From: an uncultured Lachnospiraceae bacterium
GTDB lineage: Bacteria > Bacillota_A > Clostridia > Lachnospirales > Lachnospiraceae
Reading direction: 5' to 3'
Assembly: GCA_910577835.1 (NCBI GenBank)
Contig: CAJTOU010000006.1
Coordinates: 1-7,347, forward strand
Length of the DNA stretch: 7,347 bases
Part shown: positions 1 to 6,227 of the stretch, piece by piece
How the letters are laid out: each line of letters begins with the position of its first letter
How positions within the stretch are numbered: position 1 is the stretch's first letter
Program-made: the position numbers and the translations under genes
Notes under the pieces: generated by a model
Databases searched by the model: none
The model's input: only the letters and a program-made list of their open reading frames with translations
Told to the model about the DNA's origin: nothing

Positions 1-60
1 TGCTTCCGTGAATTAGCATATAAGGGAGAAATTCCGGGTGTTAAAAAGGCATCTTGGTAA
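1..60 (+). CDS. rpsN: 30S ribosomal protein S14, 3' end only
   Basis: Reading from base 1 gives 19 residues and a TAA stop: CFRELAYKGEIPGVKKASW. This is the characteristic end of S14, a 30S head protein that contacts 16S rRNA near S3 and S10. The first visible Cys is at the position expected for the last zinc-binding Cys of the short (about 61-residue) zinc form of S14, but the other Cys residues lie outside the window, so the zinc type is inferred. The position directly before rpsH is the normal spc-operon position for rpsN. The start is missing because the window begins inside the gene. Confidence 0.93.
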   Translation, partial: CFRELAYKGEIPGVKKASW

Positions 61-74
61 TATAATCTCAAAGC

Positions 75-114
75 AGGATATCCAAAAATAATATAATTTC
101 AGGAGAGGATATCC
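75..114. repeat. Two copies of AGGATATCC
   Basis: AGGATATCC occurs at 75-83 and 106-114. Its core GGATATCC is self-complementary, so the two copies are both a direct repeat and an 8-bp inverted repeat that could close a 23-nt loop. The 9-mer CAGGATATC recurs at 6344-6352, shortly after the rpmJ stop, suggesting a motif that recurs downstream of gene ends in this genome. Function unknown; an 8-base palindrome can recur by chance. Confidence 0.45.
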
Positions 115-157
115 CAAAAGGATTTTGTAATTAAGTAACTCGTGTAAGTCGCAATAC

Positions 158-214
158 GTCACCAACTGGCAGACTGGTTGATGACAGTCATCAATCAGCA
201 AGCTGATTGGTGAT
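158..214 (+). promoter_or_regulatory. Four-arm structure with two exclusive folds upstream of rpsH
   Basis: Arms are a (158-166, GTCACCAAC), b (174-185, CTGGTTGATGAC), c (187-199, GTCATCAATCAGC) and d (202-214, GCTGATTGGTGAT). Fold 1 pairs a with b (8 of 9 positions) and c with d (12 pairs, including two G-T, loop CAAG). Fold 2 pairs b with c (11 pairs including one G-T, loop CAG) inside an a-d helix (158-165 with 207-214, 8 pairs). The folds exclude each other. The pairings are read directly from the sequence. A switching role in S8 expression is inference; a cluster of palindromic repeat copies would give the same pattern with no regulatory function. Confidence 0.5.
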
Positions 215-239
215 ATGCGATACTGCAAAACACGTTATA

Positions 240-261
240 AATCAGTTTTCTGATTGATGAC
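240..261 (+). repeat. Hairpin and repeat arm just before the rpsH ribosome binding site
   Basis: AATCAG (240-245) and CTGATT (250-255) form a 6-bp stem with a TTTT loop. The right arm continues as CTGATTGATGAC (250-261), the exact reverse complement of GTCATCAATCAG at 187-198. The upstream arm could therefore pair 12 bp with this site, which ends 9 nt before the AGGAGG at 271. There is no T-run after the stem, so it is not an intrinsic terminator. Confidence 0.55.
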
Positions 262-284
262 AAGAGTTTAAGGAGGAAATAAAA

Positions 285-686
285 ATGGCAACAAGCGATC
301 CGATTGCAGATATGCTTACAAGAATCCGTAATGCAAATACTGCAAAACATGACACTGTAGATGTACCTTCATCAAAGATGAAACTGGCAATCGCAGAAAT
401 TCTTTTCAAGGAAGGTTATATTAAGAAATATGAAGTAATTGAAGACGGTGTTTTCAAGACAATTCATATTACGTTAAAGTATGGCAAGGATAAGAATGAA
501 AAGATTATCACAGGCCTTAAGAGAATTTCAAAGCCGGGTCTTAGAGTTTATGCCGGTAAGGATGAACTTCCAAGAGTGCTTGGTGGTCTGGGTGTAGCTA
601 TTATCTCAACAAATAAAGGAATTTTGACAGATAAGGAAGCAAGAAAAGAGCAGGTTGGCGGCGAAGTATTAGCTTTCATTTGGTAA
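285..686 (+). CDS. rpsH: 30S ribosomal protein S8
   Basis: S8 is a primary 16S rRNA binder that organises the central domain of the 30S subunit; in E. coli it also represses the spc operon by binding its mRNA. The product is 133 residues, about the family's usual length. It starts MATSDPIADMLTRIRNA, the standard S8 N-terminus. The RNA-binding C-terminal half shows RISKPGLRVY (80-89) and a GLGVAIISTNKG segment (101-112), ending VGGEVLAFIW. The usual STSKG loop reads STNKG here, a mild change. AGGAGG (271-276) sits 8 nt before the ATG. The gene is flanked on both sides by unusually long, hairpin-rich spacers, which is suggestive given S8's known autoregulatory role in other bacteria; no S8 target site was identified. 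Confidence 0.98.
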   Translation: MATSDPIADMLTRIRNANTAKHDTVDVPSSKMKLAIAEILFKEGYIKKYEVIEDGVFKTIHITLKYGKDKNEKIITGLKRISKPGLRVYAGKDELPRVLGGLGVAIISTNKGILTDKEARKEQVGGEVLAFIW

Positions 687-692
687 TACAGG

Positions 693-773
693 TTATCAAT
701 CGTTTACGATAGATGATATAAGAGGAAGCACACTGATGTGTGCGCAGGTCATCAATCATAAATGATTGATGAC
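693..773 (+). repeat. Three hairpins in the rpsH-rplF spacer
   Basis: The 110-nt gap 687-796 is filled by three consecutive stem-loops. The first (693-716) pairs TTATCAATCG with CGATAGATGA apart from one A-A mismatch, loop TTTA. The second (728-743) is GCACAC-TGAT-GTGTGC, a perfect 6-bp stem. The third (748-773) is a perfect 12-base inverted repeat, GTCATCAATCAT and ATGATTGATGAC separated by AA. It belongs to the same family as the arms at 158-261 and ends 10 nt before the rplF AGGAGG (784-789). None is followed by a T-run. They may be palindromic repeat copies or an mRNA element affecting rplF translation. Confidence 0.6.
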
Positions 774-796
774 GTAAAATAAAAGGAGGTGCGGGC

Positions 797-1336
797 ATGT
801 CACGTATAGGAAGAATGCCTATCGCTGTACCAGCAGGAGTTACTGTTGATATAGCAGAAAATAACAAGGTTACTGTAAAAGGACCAAAGGGTACACTTGA
901 AAGAGTGCTGCCAGCGGAAATGGAAATTAAACAGGACGGCGATACAATCGTTGTTTCAAGACCAAATGATTTAAAGAAAATGAAATCACTGCATGGTCTT
1001 ACAAGAACACTTATTAATAATATGGTAATCGGTGTTTCAGAAGGATATACAAAGGAACTTGAAGTAAACGGTGTTGGTTACAGAGCACAGAAGCAGGGAA
1101 ATAAGCTGGTTCTTTCTCTTGGTTATTCACATCCTGTGGAAATGATTGACCCGGAAGGACTGGAAACAGTTGTGGAAGGAAATAAAATTTCAGTTAAAGG
1201 TATTGATAAAGAAAAGGTTGGCCAGTATGCTGCTGAAATCAGAACAAAGAGAGCACCGGAGCCATATAAGGGCAAGGGTATCAAATATGTTGATGAAGTA
1301 ATCAGACGTAAAGTTGGTAAGACCGGCAAGAAATAA
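797..1336 (+). CDS. rplF: 50S ribosomal protein L6
   Basis: L6 binds 23S rRNA near the sarcin-ricin loop and the factor-binding region of the 50S subunit. The product is 179 residues, normal length, starting MSRIGRMPIAVPAGV. It has the two repeated alpha/beta domains of the family (about 9-80 and 88-167). The C-terminal signature PEPYKGKGIKY lies at 154-164 and a basic tail follows. AGGAGG at 784-789 is 7 nt before the ATG. The gene starts the compact L6-L18-S5-L30-L15 block. A perfect hairpin immediately upstream (748-773) is the only unusual feature. Confidence 0.98.
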   Translation: MSRIGRMPIAVPAGVTVDIAENNKVTVKGPKGTLERVLPAEMEIKQDGDTIVVSRPNDLKKMKSLHGLTRTLINNMVIGVSEGYTKELEVNGVGYRAQKQGNKLVLSLGYSHPVEMIDPEGLETVVEGNKISVKGIDKEKVGQYAAEIRTKRAPEPYKGKGIKYVDEVIRRKVGKTGKK

Positions 1337-1356
1337 TATATAAGGAGTGAACAAAA

Positions 1357-1725
1357 ATGGTTAGTAAAGAATCAAGAGCAGTTATCCGTGAAAAGAAGCA
1401 CAAAAGATTACGCAATCGTTTTTCCGGTACGGCAGAAAGACCACGTCTGGCTGTATTCAGAAGCAATAATCATATGTATGCTCAGGTAATTGATGATGTA
1501 GCCGGCAATACATTAGTAGCAGCCTCCACAGTTGAAAAGAGCGTCAAGGCTGAACTTGAAAAGACAAACAACATTGATGCAGCTTCATACCTTGGAACAG
1601 TGATTGGAAAAAGAGCATTGGAACGCGGCATTACGACTGTTGTATTTGACAGAGGCGGATTTATATACCAGGGTAAAGTAAAGGCATTAGCAGAGGCAGC
1701 TAGAGAAGCTGGTCTGGAATTCTAG
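1357..1725 (+). CDS. rplR: 50S ribosomal protein L18
   Basis: L18 binds 5S rRNA together with L5 and L25-type proteins and helps place it in the central protuberance. The product is 122 residues, normal length. It has the basic N-terminal tail (to about residue 27), then RPRLAVFRSNNHMYAQVIDD (28-47), and the conserved C-terminal VFDRGGFIYQGKVKA stretch from residue 96, ending AAREAGLEF. The ribosome binding site AAGGAG (1342-1347) lies 9 nt before the ATG, and only 20 nt separate the gene from rplF, consistent with one transcript. Confidence 0.98.
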   Translation: MVSKESRAVIREKKHKRLRNRFSGTAERPRLAVFRSNNHMYAQVIDDVAGNTLVAASTVEKSVKAELEKTNNIDAASYLGTVIGKRALERGITTVVFDRGGFIYQGKVKALAEAAREAGLEF

Positions 1726-1741
1726 TCGAGGAGGAGAATAC

Positions 1742-2254
1742 ATGAAACGTACAATTATTGATGCTAGTCAGTTAGAATTAGAAGAAAAGGTAGTGTCAAT
1801 TAAGCGTGTAACTAAGGTTGTAAAGGGCGGACGCCATATGAGATTTGCAGCTTTAGTAGTTGTCGGAGACGGTAACGGACACGTAGGTGCTGGTTTAGGC
1901 AAGGCGATGGAAATTCCAGAAGCCATTCGCAAAGGCAAGGAAGATGCGATGAAGAAGCTTATTGAGGTGCCGATTGATGCAAATAACAGTATTCCACATG
2001 ATAATGTAGGTAAATTTGGTAGTGCTTCCGTATTGCTGAAGAAGGCTCCGGAAGGTACTGGTATTATCGCGGGCGGTCCTGCACGTAATGTGCTTGAGCT
2101 CGCAGGAATTAAAAATATCCGTACAAAATCATTGGGTTCAAATAATAAGCAGAATGTAGTTCTTGCTACAATAGAAGGTTTGTCAGAGTTGAAAACTCCG
2201 GAAGAAGTAGCCAGACTTCGCGGTAAATCTGTAGATGAGATTTTAGGTTTCTGA
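1742..2254 (+). CDS. rpsE: 30S ribosomal protein S5
   Basis: S5 sits at the 30S mRNA-entry and decoding region and affects translational accuracy. The product is 170 residues, close to family length. The N-terminal double-stranded-RNA-binding-like domain includes the spectinomycin loop KVVKGGR (25-31) and GDGNGHVGAGLGK (42-54). The C-terminal domain carries PEGTGIIAGGPAR (103-115) and KSLGSNNKQNVV (129-140). The spectinomycin loop looks unaltered, so no S5-based resistance is suggested. AGGAGG (1729-1734) begins 4 nt after the rplR stop and is 7 nt from the ATG, so the genes are tightly coupled. A 179-residue open frame on the opposite strand is a shadow. Confidence 0.98.
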   Translation: MKRTIIDASQLELEEKVVSIKRVTKVVKGGRHMRFAALVVVGDGNGHVGAGLGKAMEIPEAIRKGKEDAMKKLIEVPIDANNSIPHDNVGKFGSASVLLKKAPEGTGIIAGGPARNVLELAGIKNIRTKSLGSNNKQNVVLATIEGLSELKTPEEVARLRGKSVDEILGF

Positions 2255-2282
2255 TTAACGGATGTATTAGGAGGAAAATAAA

Positions 2283-2465
2283 ATGGCAGATAAATTAAAA
2301 ATAACATTAGTGAAATCTACTATCGGCGCCATTCCAAAGCAGGTAAAGACAGTAGAAGCACTTGGTTTAAGAAAGCTTCACAAGACAGTAGAAATGCCTG
2401 ACAATGCAGCAGTCAGAGGTATGATTCAGAAAGTCAGACACTTGGTAAAAGTGGAAGAAATCTAA
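2283..2465 (+). CDS. rpmD: 50S ribosomal protein L30
   Basis: L30 is a small 50S protein that binds 23S rRNA. The product is 60 residues, the normal bacterial length. It carries the family pattern: an N-terminal strand (LKITLVKSTIG), a Pro-Lys-Gln turn, ALGLRKL (26-32), then RGMIQKVRHLVKVEEI at the C-terminus. AGGAGG (2269-2274) lies 8 nt before the ATG. It sits between rpsE and rplO with gaps of 28 and 17 nt, the standard spc position. Confidence 0.97.
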   Translation: MADKLKITLVKSTIGAIPKQVKTVEALGLRKLHKTVEMPDNAAVRGMIQKVRHLVKVEEI

Positions 2466-2482
2466 AGACAGGAGGTGCAACA

Positions 2483-2923
2483 ATGGACTTATCTAATTTG
2501 AAAGCGGCAGAAGGTTCTGTACACAGTGACAATTTCAGAAGAGGCCGTGGACATGGTTCAGGAAACGGCAAGACAGCCGGTAAGGGACATAAGGGACAAA
2601 AAGCACGTTCCGGAGCTCCAAGACCAGGCTTTGAAGGCGGTCAGATGCCTTTATACAGAAGAATCCCGAAAAGAGGATTTACAAATAGAAATACATTAAG
2701 AATTGTAGCAATTAATGTAAGAGACTTGGAAAAGTTTGAAAATGATGAAGTAGTGACAGTAAGCTCTTTAATCGATGCCGGTATTATTAAAAATCCAAGA
2801 GACGGCGTAAAGATTCTTGGAGAAGGAAAGCTTACAAAAAAGCTTACAGTGAAGGTAAATGCTTTCTCAGAAGGCGCCAAGGCAAAAATTGAGGCACTTG
2901 GTGGAACCTGTGAGGTGGTTTAA
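2483..2923 (+). CDS. rplO: 50S ribosomal protein L15
   Basis: L15 is a 50S assembly protein with a long extended tail that penetrates 23S rRNA. The product is 146 residues, normal length. The Gly/Arg/Lys-rich N-terminal extension is clear (GRGHGSGNGKTAGKGHKGQK, 21-40). It is followed by the conserved GFEGGQMPLYRRIPKRGF block (49-66) and a globular C-terminal domain ending GGTCEVV. AGGAGG (2470-2475) is 7 nt before the ATG. Its TAA stop shares its last A with the secY ATG (TAATG), so termination here probably feeds re-initiation on secY. Confidence 0.98.
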   Translation: MDLSNLKAAEGSVHSDNFRRGRGHGSGNGKTAGKGHKGQKARSGAPRPGFEGGQMPLYRRIPKRGFTNRNTLRIVAINVRDLEKFENDEVVTVSSLIDAGIIKNPRDGVKILGEGKLTKKLTVKVNAFSEGAKAKIEALGGTCEVV

Positions 2924-4290
2924 TGTTCAAGACATTTCAAAATGCATTAAAAGTGAAAGAAATCCGAACAAAGCTTTTGTTTACACTTGCAATGCTTGTG
3001 GTTGTCAGAATCGGCTGTCAGATTCCCATTCCGGGAACTGACGCTGATGTGATTGCAAATTTGCTCAGTTCTTTTGACTCAAATGATGCGTTTGGATTTT
3101 TCAGCGCTTTTACAGGCGGCTCCTTTGAAAGGATGTCGTTATTTGCGTTAAATATTACCCCGTATATTACATCTTCGATTATTATGCAGCTTCTTACAAT
3201 TGCGATTCCAAAGCTTGAGGAGCTTCAGAGAGACGGAGAGACGGGAAGAAAGAAAATTGCAGAGATTACACGATATCTTACGATTGCACTTTCTATTATC
3301 GAATCACTTGCAATGGCAATCGGATTTGGTAATCAGGGATTGTTCGGAGATACAAAAAATATATCAAAGCCGGAATATTTTCTGCTGATATTGACAGCAG
3401 TCGTGGCCATGACAGCCGGTTCCGCTCTTCTTATGTGGTTTGGTGAAAGAATTACAGAGAATGGAGTTGGAAATGGTATTTCCATTATTCTTATGATAAA
3501 TATTATTGCAAGAATGCCAGACGACCTTATGAGCCTTTTCCAGTCAAAGGTAATGATTACAGAGACAAACGGAAGGTCTGTACTGGGCGCTGCTTCCGCT
3601 GCGATTATTATTATCGCCGTAATTGTTGCGATTATTGCATTTATTGTATTGCTGAACGGTGGAGAAAGAAGAATTCCTGTACAATATGCAAAGAAGGTAC
3701 AGGGAAGAAAGATGTTAGGCGGTCAGTCAAGCCATATTCCTTTGAAGGTGAATACCAGCGGTGTAATTCCTGTTATTTTTGCATCTTCGCTTATGCAGTT
3801 TCCGGTGATTATTTCTCAGATTTTGGGAAAACAGGCGGGTGACGGCAGTGTATGGGGCAAGGTATTGAAGCTTTTAAGTCAGAGTTATTGGTTTGATATC
3901 AGTAATTGGCGTGCATTTGCATATACGCTTGGATTTGTGCTGTATGCTGTTTTGGTAATTGCATTTGCATATTTTTATACGTCTATTACCTTCAATCCAA
4001 TTGAAGTGGCAAATAATATTAAAAAACAGGGTGGTTTTGTTCCGGGAATCCGACCGGGCAAGCCAACTGAAGAATATTTAACAAAATTACTGAACAACAT
4101 CGTATTTATCGGTGCTGTGGGACTTTTGATTGTTGCAACTATTCCTCTTGTATTTTCAGGCGTATTTGATGCGAATGTATCATTTGGCGGAACCTCTTTG
4201 ATTATCGTTGTCGGTGTTATTCTTGAAACACTGAATAAGATTAGTGCAATGATGGTAGTCCGCAATTACAAAGGATTTTTGGACAATTAA
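2923..4290 (+). CDS. secY: Preprotein translocase channel subunit SecY
   Basis: SecY forms the membrane channel of the Sec pathway with SecE and SecG, exporting or inserting proteins driven by SecA or the ribosome. The product is 455 residues, slightly longer than the usual 430-445. Ten hydrophobic segments can be placed at about 17-37, 72-95, 115-137, 152-173, 180-200, 222-245, 277-300, 332-354, 391-412 and 420-444. NITPYITSSIIMQLL (77-91) in the second segment is the typical lateral-gate sequence. The cytosolic loops carry GGERRIPVQYAKK (246-258) and GFVPGIRPGKPTEEYL (371-386), including the conserved Arg377 used for SecA function. The start overlaps the rplO stop by one base; GAGGTGG (2912-2918), inside rplO, is the ribosome binding site. 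Confidence 0.98.
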   Translation: MFKTFQNALKVKEIRTKLLFTLAMLVVVRIGCQIPIPGTDADVIANLLSSFDSNDAFGFFSAFTGGSFERMSLFALNITPYITSSIIMQLLTIAIPKLEELQRDGETGRKKIAEITRYLTIALSIIESLAMAIGFGNQGLFGDTKNISKPEYFLLILTAVVAMTAGSALLMWFGERITENGVGNGISIILMINIIARMPDDLMSLFQSKVMITETNGRSVLGAASAAIIIIAVIVAIIAFIVLLNGGERRIPVQYAKKVQGRKMLGGQSSHIPLKVNTSGVIPVIFASSLMQFPVIISQILGKQAGDGSVWGKVLKLLSQSYWFDISNWRAFAYTLGFVLYAVLVIAFAYFYTSITFNPIEVANNIKKQGGFVPGIRPGKPTEEYLTKLLNNIVFIGAVGLLIVATIPLVFSGVFDANVSFGGTSLIIVVGVILETLNKISAMMVVRNYKGFLDN

Positions 4291-4292
4291 TT

Positions 4293-4330
4293 ATGCAACT
4301 AGGGGTTGTCATACAGCCGGCCAAAGGCCG
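4293..4330 (+). repeat. ATGCAACTA / GCCAAAGGC element, copy 1
   Basis: ATGCAACTA (4293-4301) is followed by GCCAAAGGC (4320-4328), start to start 27 nt. The same two blocks with exactly the same spacing occur at 6490 and 6517. In both copies the second block is the tip of a stem with an AAA loop. The matched order, strand and spacing argue for one dispersed element rather than two chance matches. Function unknown. Confidence 0.5.
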
Positions 4331-4386
4331 ATTATTTAGACTCCCTCATAAAATGCCCGCAGAAGATAAAACTTTTGTGGGCATAT

Positions 4387-4445
4387 GTCGTTAATCGCGT
4401 CAATTTTATAAAACAGAACAGTTATGAAACTCAGCGATTAACGAC
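4387..4445 (+). repeat. 12-bp inverted repeat GTCGTTAATCGC
   Basis: GTCGTTAATCGC (4387-4398) and GCGATTAACGAC (4434-4445) are perfect complements. They resemble the GTCATCAATC / GATTGATGAC arms of spacers 61-284 and 687-796, differing at two positions by transitions. Both differences are matched by compensating changes on the other arm, so pairing is kept. This suggests a related element whose folding is conserved, with a longer loop of 35 nt here. Confidence 0.5.
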
Positions 4446-4485
4446 CACAAATAATTGAATTTATAAGAAAGGCAGGCGGACAAAT

Positions 4486-5130
4486 ATGAAGATTATTATG
4501 TTAGGTGCGCCGGGTGCCGGTAAAGGTACTCAGGCAAAAATGCTCGCAGACAAATATGATATTCCTCATATCTCAACAGGAGATATTTTCAGAGCAAATA
4601 TCAAAAACGGCACAGAGCTTGGAACAAAGGCAAAAGAATATATGGATAAGGGCCTTCTTGTTCCTGATGAACTCACCTGTGACCTTGTAGTAGACAGAAT
4701 CAAGCAGGATGACTGTGCAAAGGGATACATTCTTGACGGCTTCCCAAGAACCATTCCACAGGCAGAATGTCTTGACAATGCGTTAAATGCTATGAATGAT
4801 AAAATTGACTACGCAGTGAATGTAGATGTTCCAGATGAAAATATTATTAAAAGAATGTCTGGAAGAAGGGCATGTGTAGGCTGTGGTGCGACATATCATA
4901 TAGTATATAACCCTACCAAGGAAGAAGGCATCTGCGACAGATGTGGAAAAGAGCTTATCTTGAGAGATGACGACAAGCCGGAAACCGTAGAAAACAGGCT
5001 GAATGTATATCATGAACAGACACAGCCATTGATTGATTATTATAATAACAAAGGAGTACTGCAGGAAGTAGATGGTACAAAGGATATGCAGGAAGTCTTT
5101 GATGCGATTGTGGCGGTTTTAGAGGCATAA
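4486..5130 (+). CDS. adk: Adenylate kinase
   Basis: Catalyses ATP + AMP to 2 ADP in the cytosol, balancing adenine nucleotides. The product is 214 residues, the long bacterial form. The P-loop GAPGAGKGT is at 7-15. AMP-site residues Thr31 and Arg36 and the DGFPR motif (84-88) are present. The LID has four cysteines, CVGC (130-133) and CDRC (150-153), the zinc-binding arrangement common in Gram-positive bacteria and absent from E. coli. Arg123, Arg160 and Arg171 fit the conserved phosphate-binding arginines. The ATG at 4486 gives the canonical MKIIMLGAPG start. A 195-nt structured spacer lies upstream, but map follows only 12 nt downstream, so adk and map are probably co-transcribed. Confidence 0.98.
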   Translation: MKIIMLGAPGAGKGTQAKMLADKYDIPHISTGDIFRANIKNGTELGTKAKEYMDKGLLVPDELTCDLVVDRIKQDDCAKGYILDGFPRTIPQAECLDNALNAMNDKIDYAVNVDVPDENIIKRMSGRRACVGCGATYHIVYNPTKEEGICDRCGKELILRDDDKPETVENRLNVYHEQTQPLIDYYNNKGVLQEVDGTKDMQEVFDAIVAVLEA

Positions 5131-5142
5131 AAGAGGCGTAAT

Positions 5143-5895
5143 ATGTCAATAACAATAAAATCTCACAGAGAAATTGAACTAATGCGTCATGCGGGGAAGC
5201 TGCTGGGTAAAACCCTGGAGCAGCTTGAAAAGGCTATAAAACCGGGTATGTCAACATGGGAATTAAATAAAATCGGAGATGAGATTATCAAGGGATATGA
5301 CTGTATTCCGTCATTTCTAAACTATAATGGCTATCCGGCATCCATCTGTATATCTGTAAATGATGAAGTGGTGCATGGTATTCCAAAAAAAGATTTTATC
5401 CTTCAGGAAGGAGATATTGTCAGTATAGACGCAGGACTTATTTATCAAGGCTATCATGCAGATGCGGCAAGAACAGTACCTGTTGGTGAAATCAGTGACA
5501 GCGCAGAAAAGCTGATTAAGGTGACAAAACAAAGTTTTTTTGAAGGAATGAAGTATGCAAAACAGGGGAATCACCTGTTTGAAATATCCAAGGCAATCGG
5601 TGTCTATGCGGAAAGTTTTGGATATGGAGTGGTAAGGAGTCTTACGGGGCATGGAATTGGAAGCCAGCTTCATGAGGCCCCGCAGATTCCAAATTTCAAG
5701 CAGAGAAGAAGAGGTCCAAAAATTCAGTCAGGCATGACCTTTGCCATTGAGCCAATGATAAATGAAGGAACATGGCGGGTATACTGGCTGGACGATGACT
5801 GGACAGTATGTACAGAGGATGGTCTGCTGTCTGCTCACTATGAAAATACTGTGCTGATTACAGACGGCGAACCGGAAATTCTTACATTATTATAG
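5143..5895 (+). CDS. map: Type I methionine aminopeptidase
   Basis: Removes the initiator methionine from nascent proteins after deformylation. The product is 250 residues, a typical short bacterial type I enzyme with no N-terminal extension. All five metal ligands of the pita-bread fold can be placed: Asp96 (SIDAG), Asp107 (HADAAR), His170 (TGHGIG), Glu203 (AIEPM) and Glu234 (HYENT). The substrate-binding histidines are His78 (VVHGIP) and His177 (QLHEAP). GAGG (5133-5136) lies 6 nt before the ATG, a modest ribosome binding site, only 12 nt after adk. infA follows 28 nt later. In many Firmicutes a small KOW-domain RNA-binding gene lies between map and infA; it is absent here. Confidence 0.98.
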   Translation: MSITIKSHREIELMRHAGKLLGKTLEQLEKAIKPGMSTWELNKIGDEIIKGYDCIPSFLNYNGYPASICISVNDEVVHGIPKKDFILQEGDIVSIDAGLIYQGYHADAARTVPVGEISDSAEKLIKVTKQSFFEGMKYAKQGNHLFEISKAIGVYAESFGYGVVRSLTGHGIGSQLHEAPQIPNFKQRRRGPKIQSGMTFAIEPMINEGTWRVYWLDDDWTVCTEDGLLSAHYENTVLITDGEPEILTLL

Positions 5896-5923
5896 AAGGT
5901 TTTATTTATTAGGAGGATTGAAA

Positions 5924-6142
5924 ATGTCAAAATCTGATTTAATTGAAATGGAAGGCGTTATTATCGAAAAGCTTCCAAATGCAATGTTTAAAGTTGAATT
6001 GGAAAATGGTCATGTAGTACTTGCCCATATCAGCGGAAAGCTTCGTATGAACTTTATCCGTATTCTTCAGGGAGATAAGGTAAAGATTGAGCTTTCACCA
6101 TATGACCTGAATAAGGGACGCATTATCTGGAGAGATAAATAA
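5924..6142 (+). CDS. infA: Translation initiation factor IF-1
   Basis: IF-1 binds the 30S A site during initiation and works with IF-2 and IF-3. The product is 72 residues, the usual length, with the S1-like OB fold: LPNAMFKVELENGHVVLAHI (17-36), then SGKLRMNFIRILQGDKV and the C-terminal SPYDLNKGRIIWRDK. The ATG at 5924 is chosen over an in-frame TTG at 5918, because AGGAGG (5911-5916) is 7 nt from the ATG but only 1 nt from the TTG, and family members begin M-A/S-K. The gene closes the adk-map-infA group; the probable promoter for rpmJ starts 22 nt after its stop. Confidence 0.97.
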   Translation: MSKSDLIEMEGVIIEKLPNAMFKVELENGHVVLAHISGKLRMNFIRILQGDKVKIELSPYDLNKGRIIWRDK

Positions 6143-6164
6143 AAGAAAAAAATCCAAAAATTAC

Positions 6165-6193
6165 TTGTATTTTCAGGCATTTTATGTTATAGT
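6165..6193 (+). promoter_or_regulatory. Probable extended -10 promoter upstream of rpmJ
   Basis: A -35-like TTGTAT (6165-6170) is followed 17 nt later by TATAGT (6188-6193), one base from the TATAAT consensus. A TG one base ahead of it (6185-6186) gives an extended -10 element. The -35 match is only moderate (TTG kept), but spacing and the extended -10 make a housekeeping-sigma promoter likely. A transcript from it would start about 28 nt before the rpmJ GTG and could supply rpmJ, rpsM, rpsK and the rest of the alpha operon independently of the spc transcript. Confidence 0.6.
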
Positions 6194-6227
6194 TTCAAAT
6201 GGACTTTTTTGAAAGGAGGATTTTGCT

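Larger units (their letters stand above)
61..284 (+). other. Long rpsN-rpsH spacer with repeats; no gene seen
   Basis: This 224-nt gap is large for the spc operon, where neighbouring gaps are 16-28 nt. Its first third is AT-rich and holds two copies of AGGATATCC (75-83 and 106-114). Its second part (158-214) is four consecutive arms of an alternating palindromic repeat. Its end has a hairpin (240-255) and the rpsH ribosome binding site AGGAGG at 271-276, eight bases before the ATG. No credible promoter or terminator was recognised. A minus-strand open frame at 13-228 crosses the rpsN end and the hairpins and looks incidental. Confidence 0.7.
4291..4485 (+). other. secY-adk spacer with three hairpins; no firm gene
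   Basis: This 195-nt gap contains CGGCC-AAA-GGCCG (4318-4330); a 13-bp stem with two G-T pairs (4353-4365 with 4372-4384, loop ATAAAA); and a perfect 12-bp long-range pair, GTCGTTAATCGC (4387-4398) with GCGATTAACGAC (4434-4445), around a 35-nt loop. The first stem is followed by ATTATTTA, too weak for a confident terminator; the others lack a T-run on this strand. A 33-codon open frame begins ATGCAACTA at 4293 without a well-placed ribosome binding site. The adk ribosome binding site (around 4474-4479, AGGCGG) is weaker than those of its neighbours. Whether adk is read through from secY or has its own promoter is unclear. Confidence 0.65.

Noticed and set aside
13..228. 71-residue minus-strand open frame over the rpsN-rpsH spacer
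   Set aside because: It crosses the rpsN end and the palindromic arms, has no recognisable product, and its composition reflects the AT-rich spacer.
1768..2307. 179-residue open frame on the minus strand across rpsE
   Set aside because: It lies wholly opposite a canonical S5 gene, has no recognisable domain or ribosome binding site, and arises from codon bias on the coding strand.
2859..3041. 60-residue + strand frame across the rplO-secY junction
   Set aside because: It is out of frame with both well-conserved genes and is a shadow of them.
4318..4330. Intrinsic terminator after secY
   Set aside because: CGGCC-AAA-GGCCG is short and is followed by ATTATTTA rather than a T-run, so termination would be weak at best.
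4353..4384. Terminator on the opposite strand
   Set aside because: On the minus strand the stem is followed by only a short TTTTAT, and no minus-strand gene lies nearby to end there.
5918..5923. TTG start for infA two codons upstream
   Set aside because: It is one base from the AGGAGG, too close to be used; the ATG at 5924 has normal spacing and the family N-terminus.
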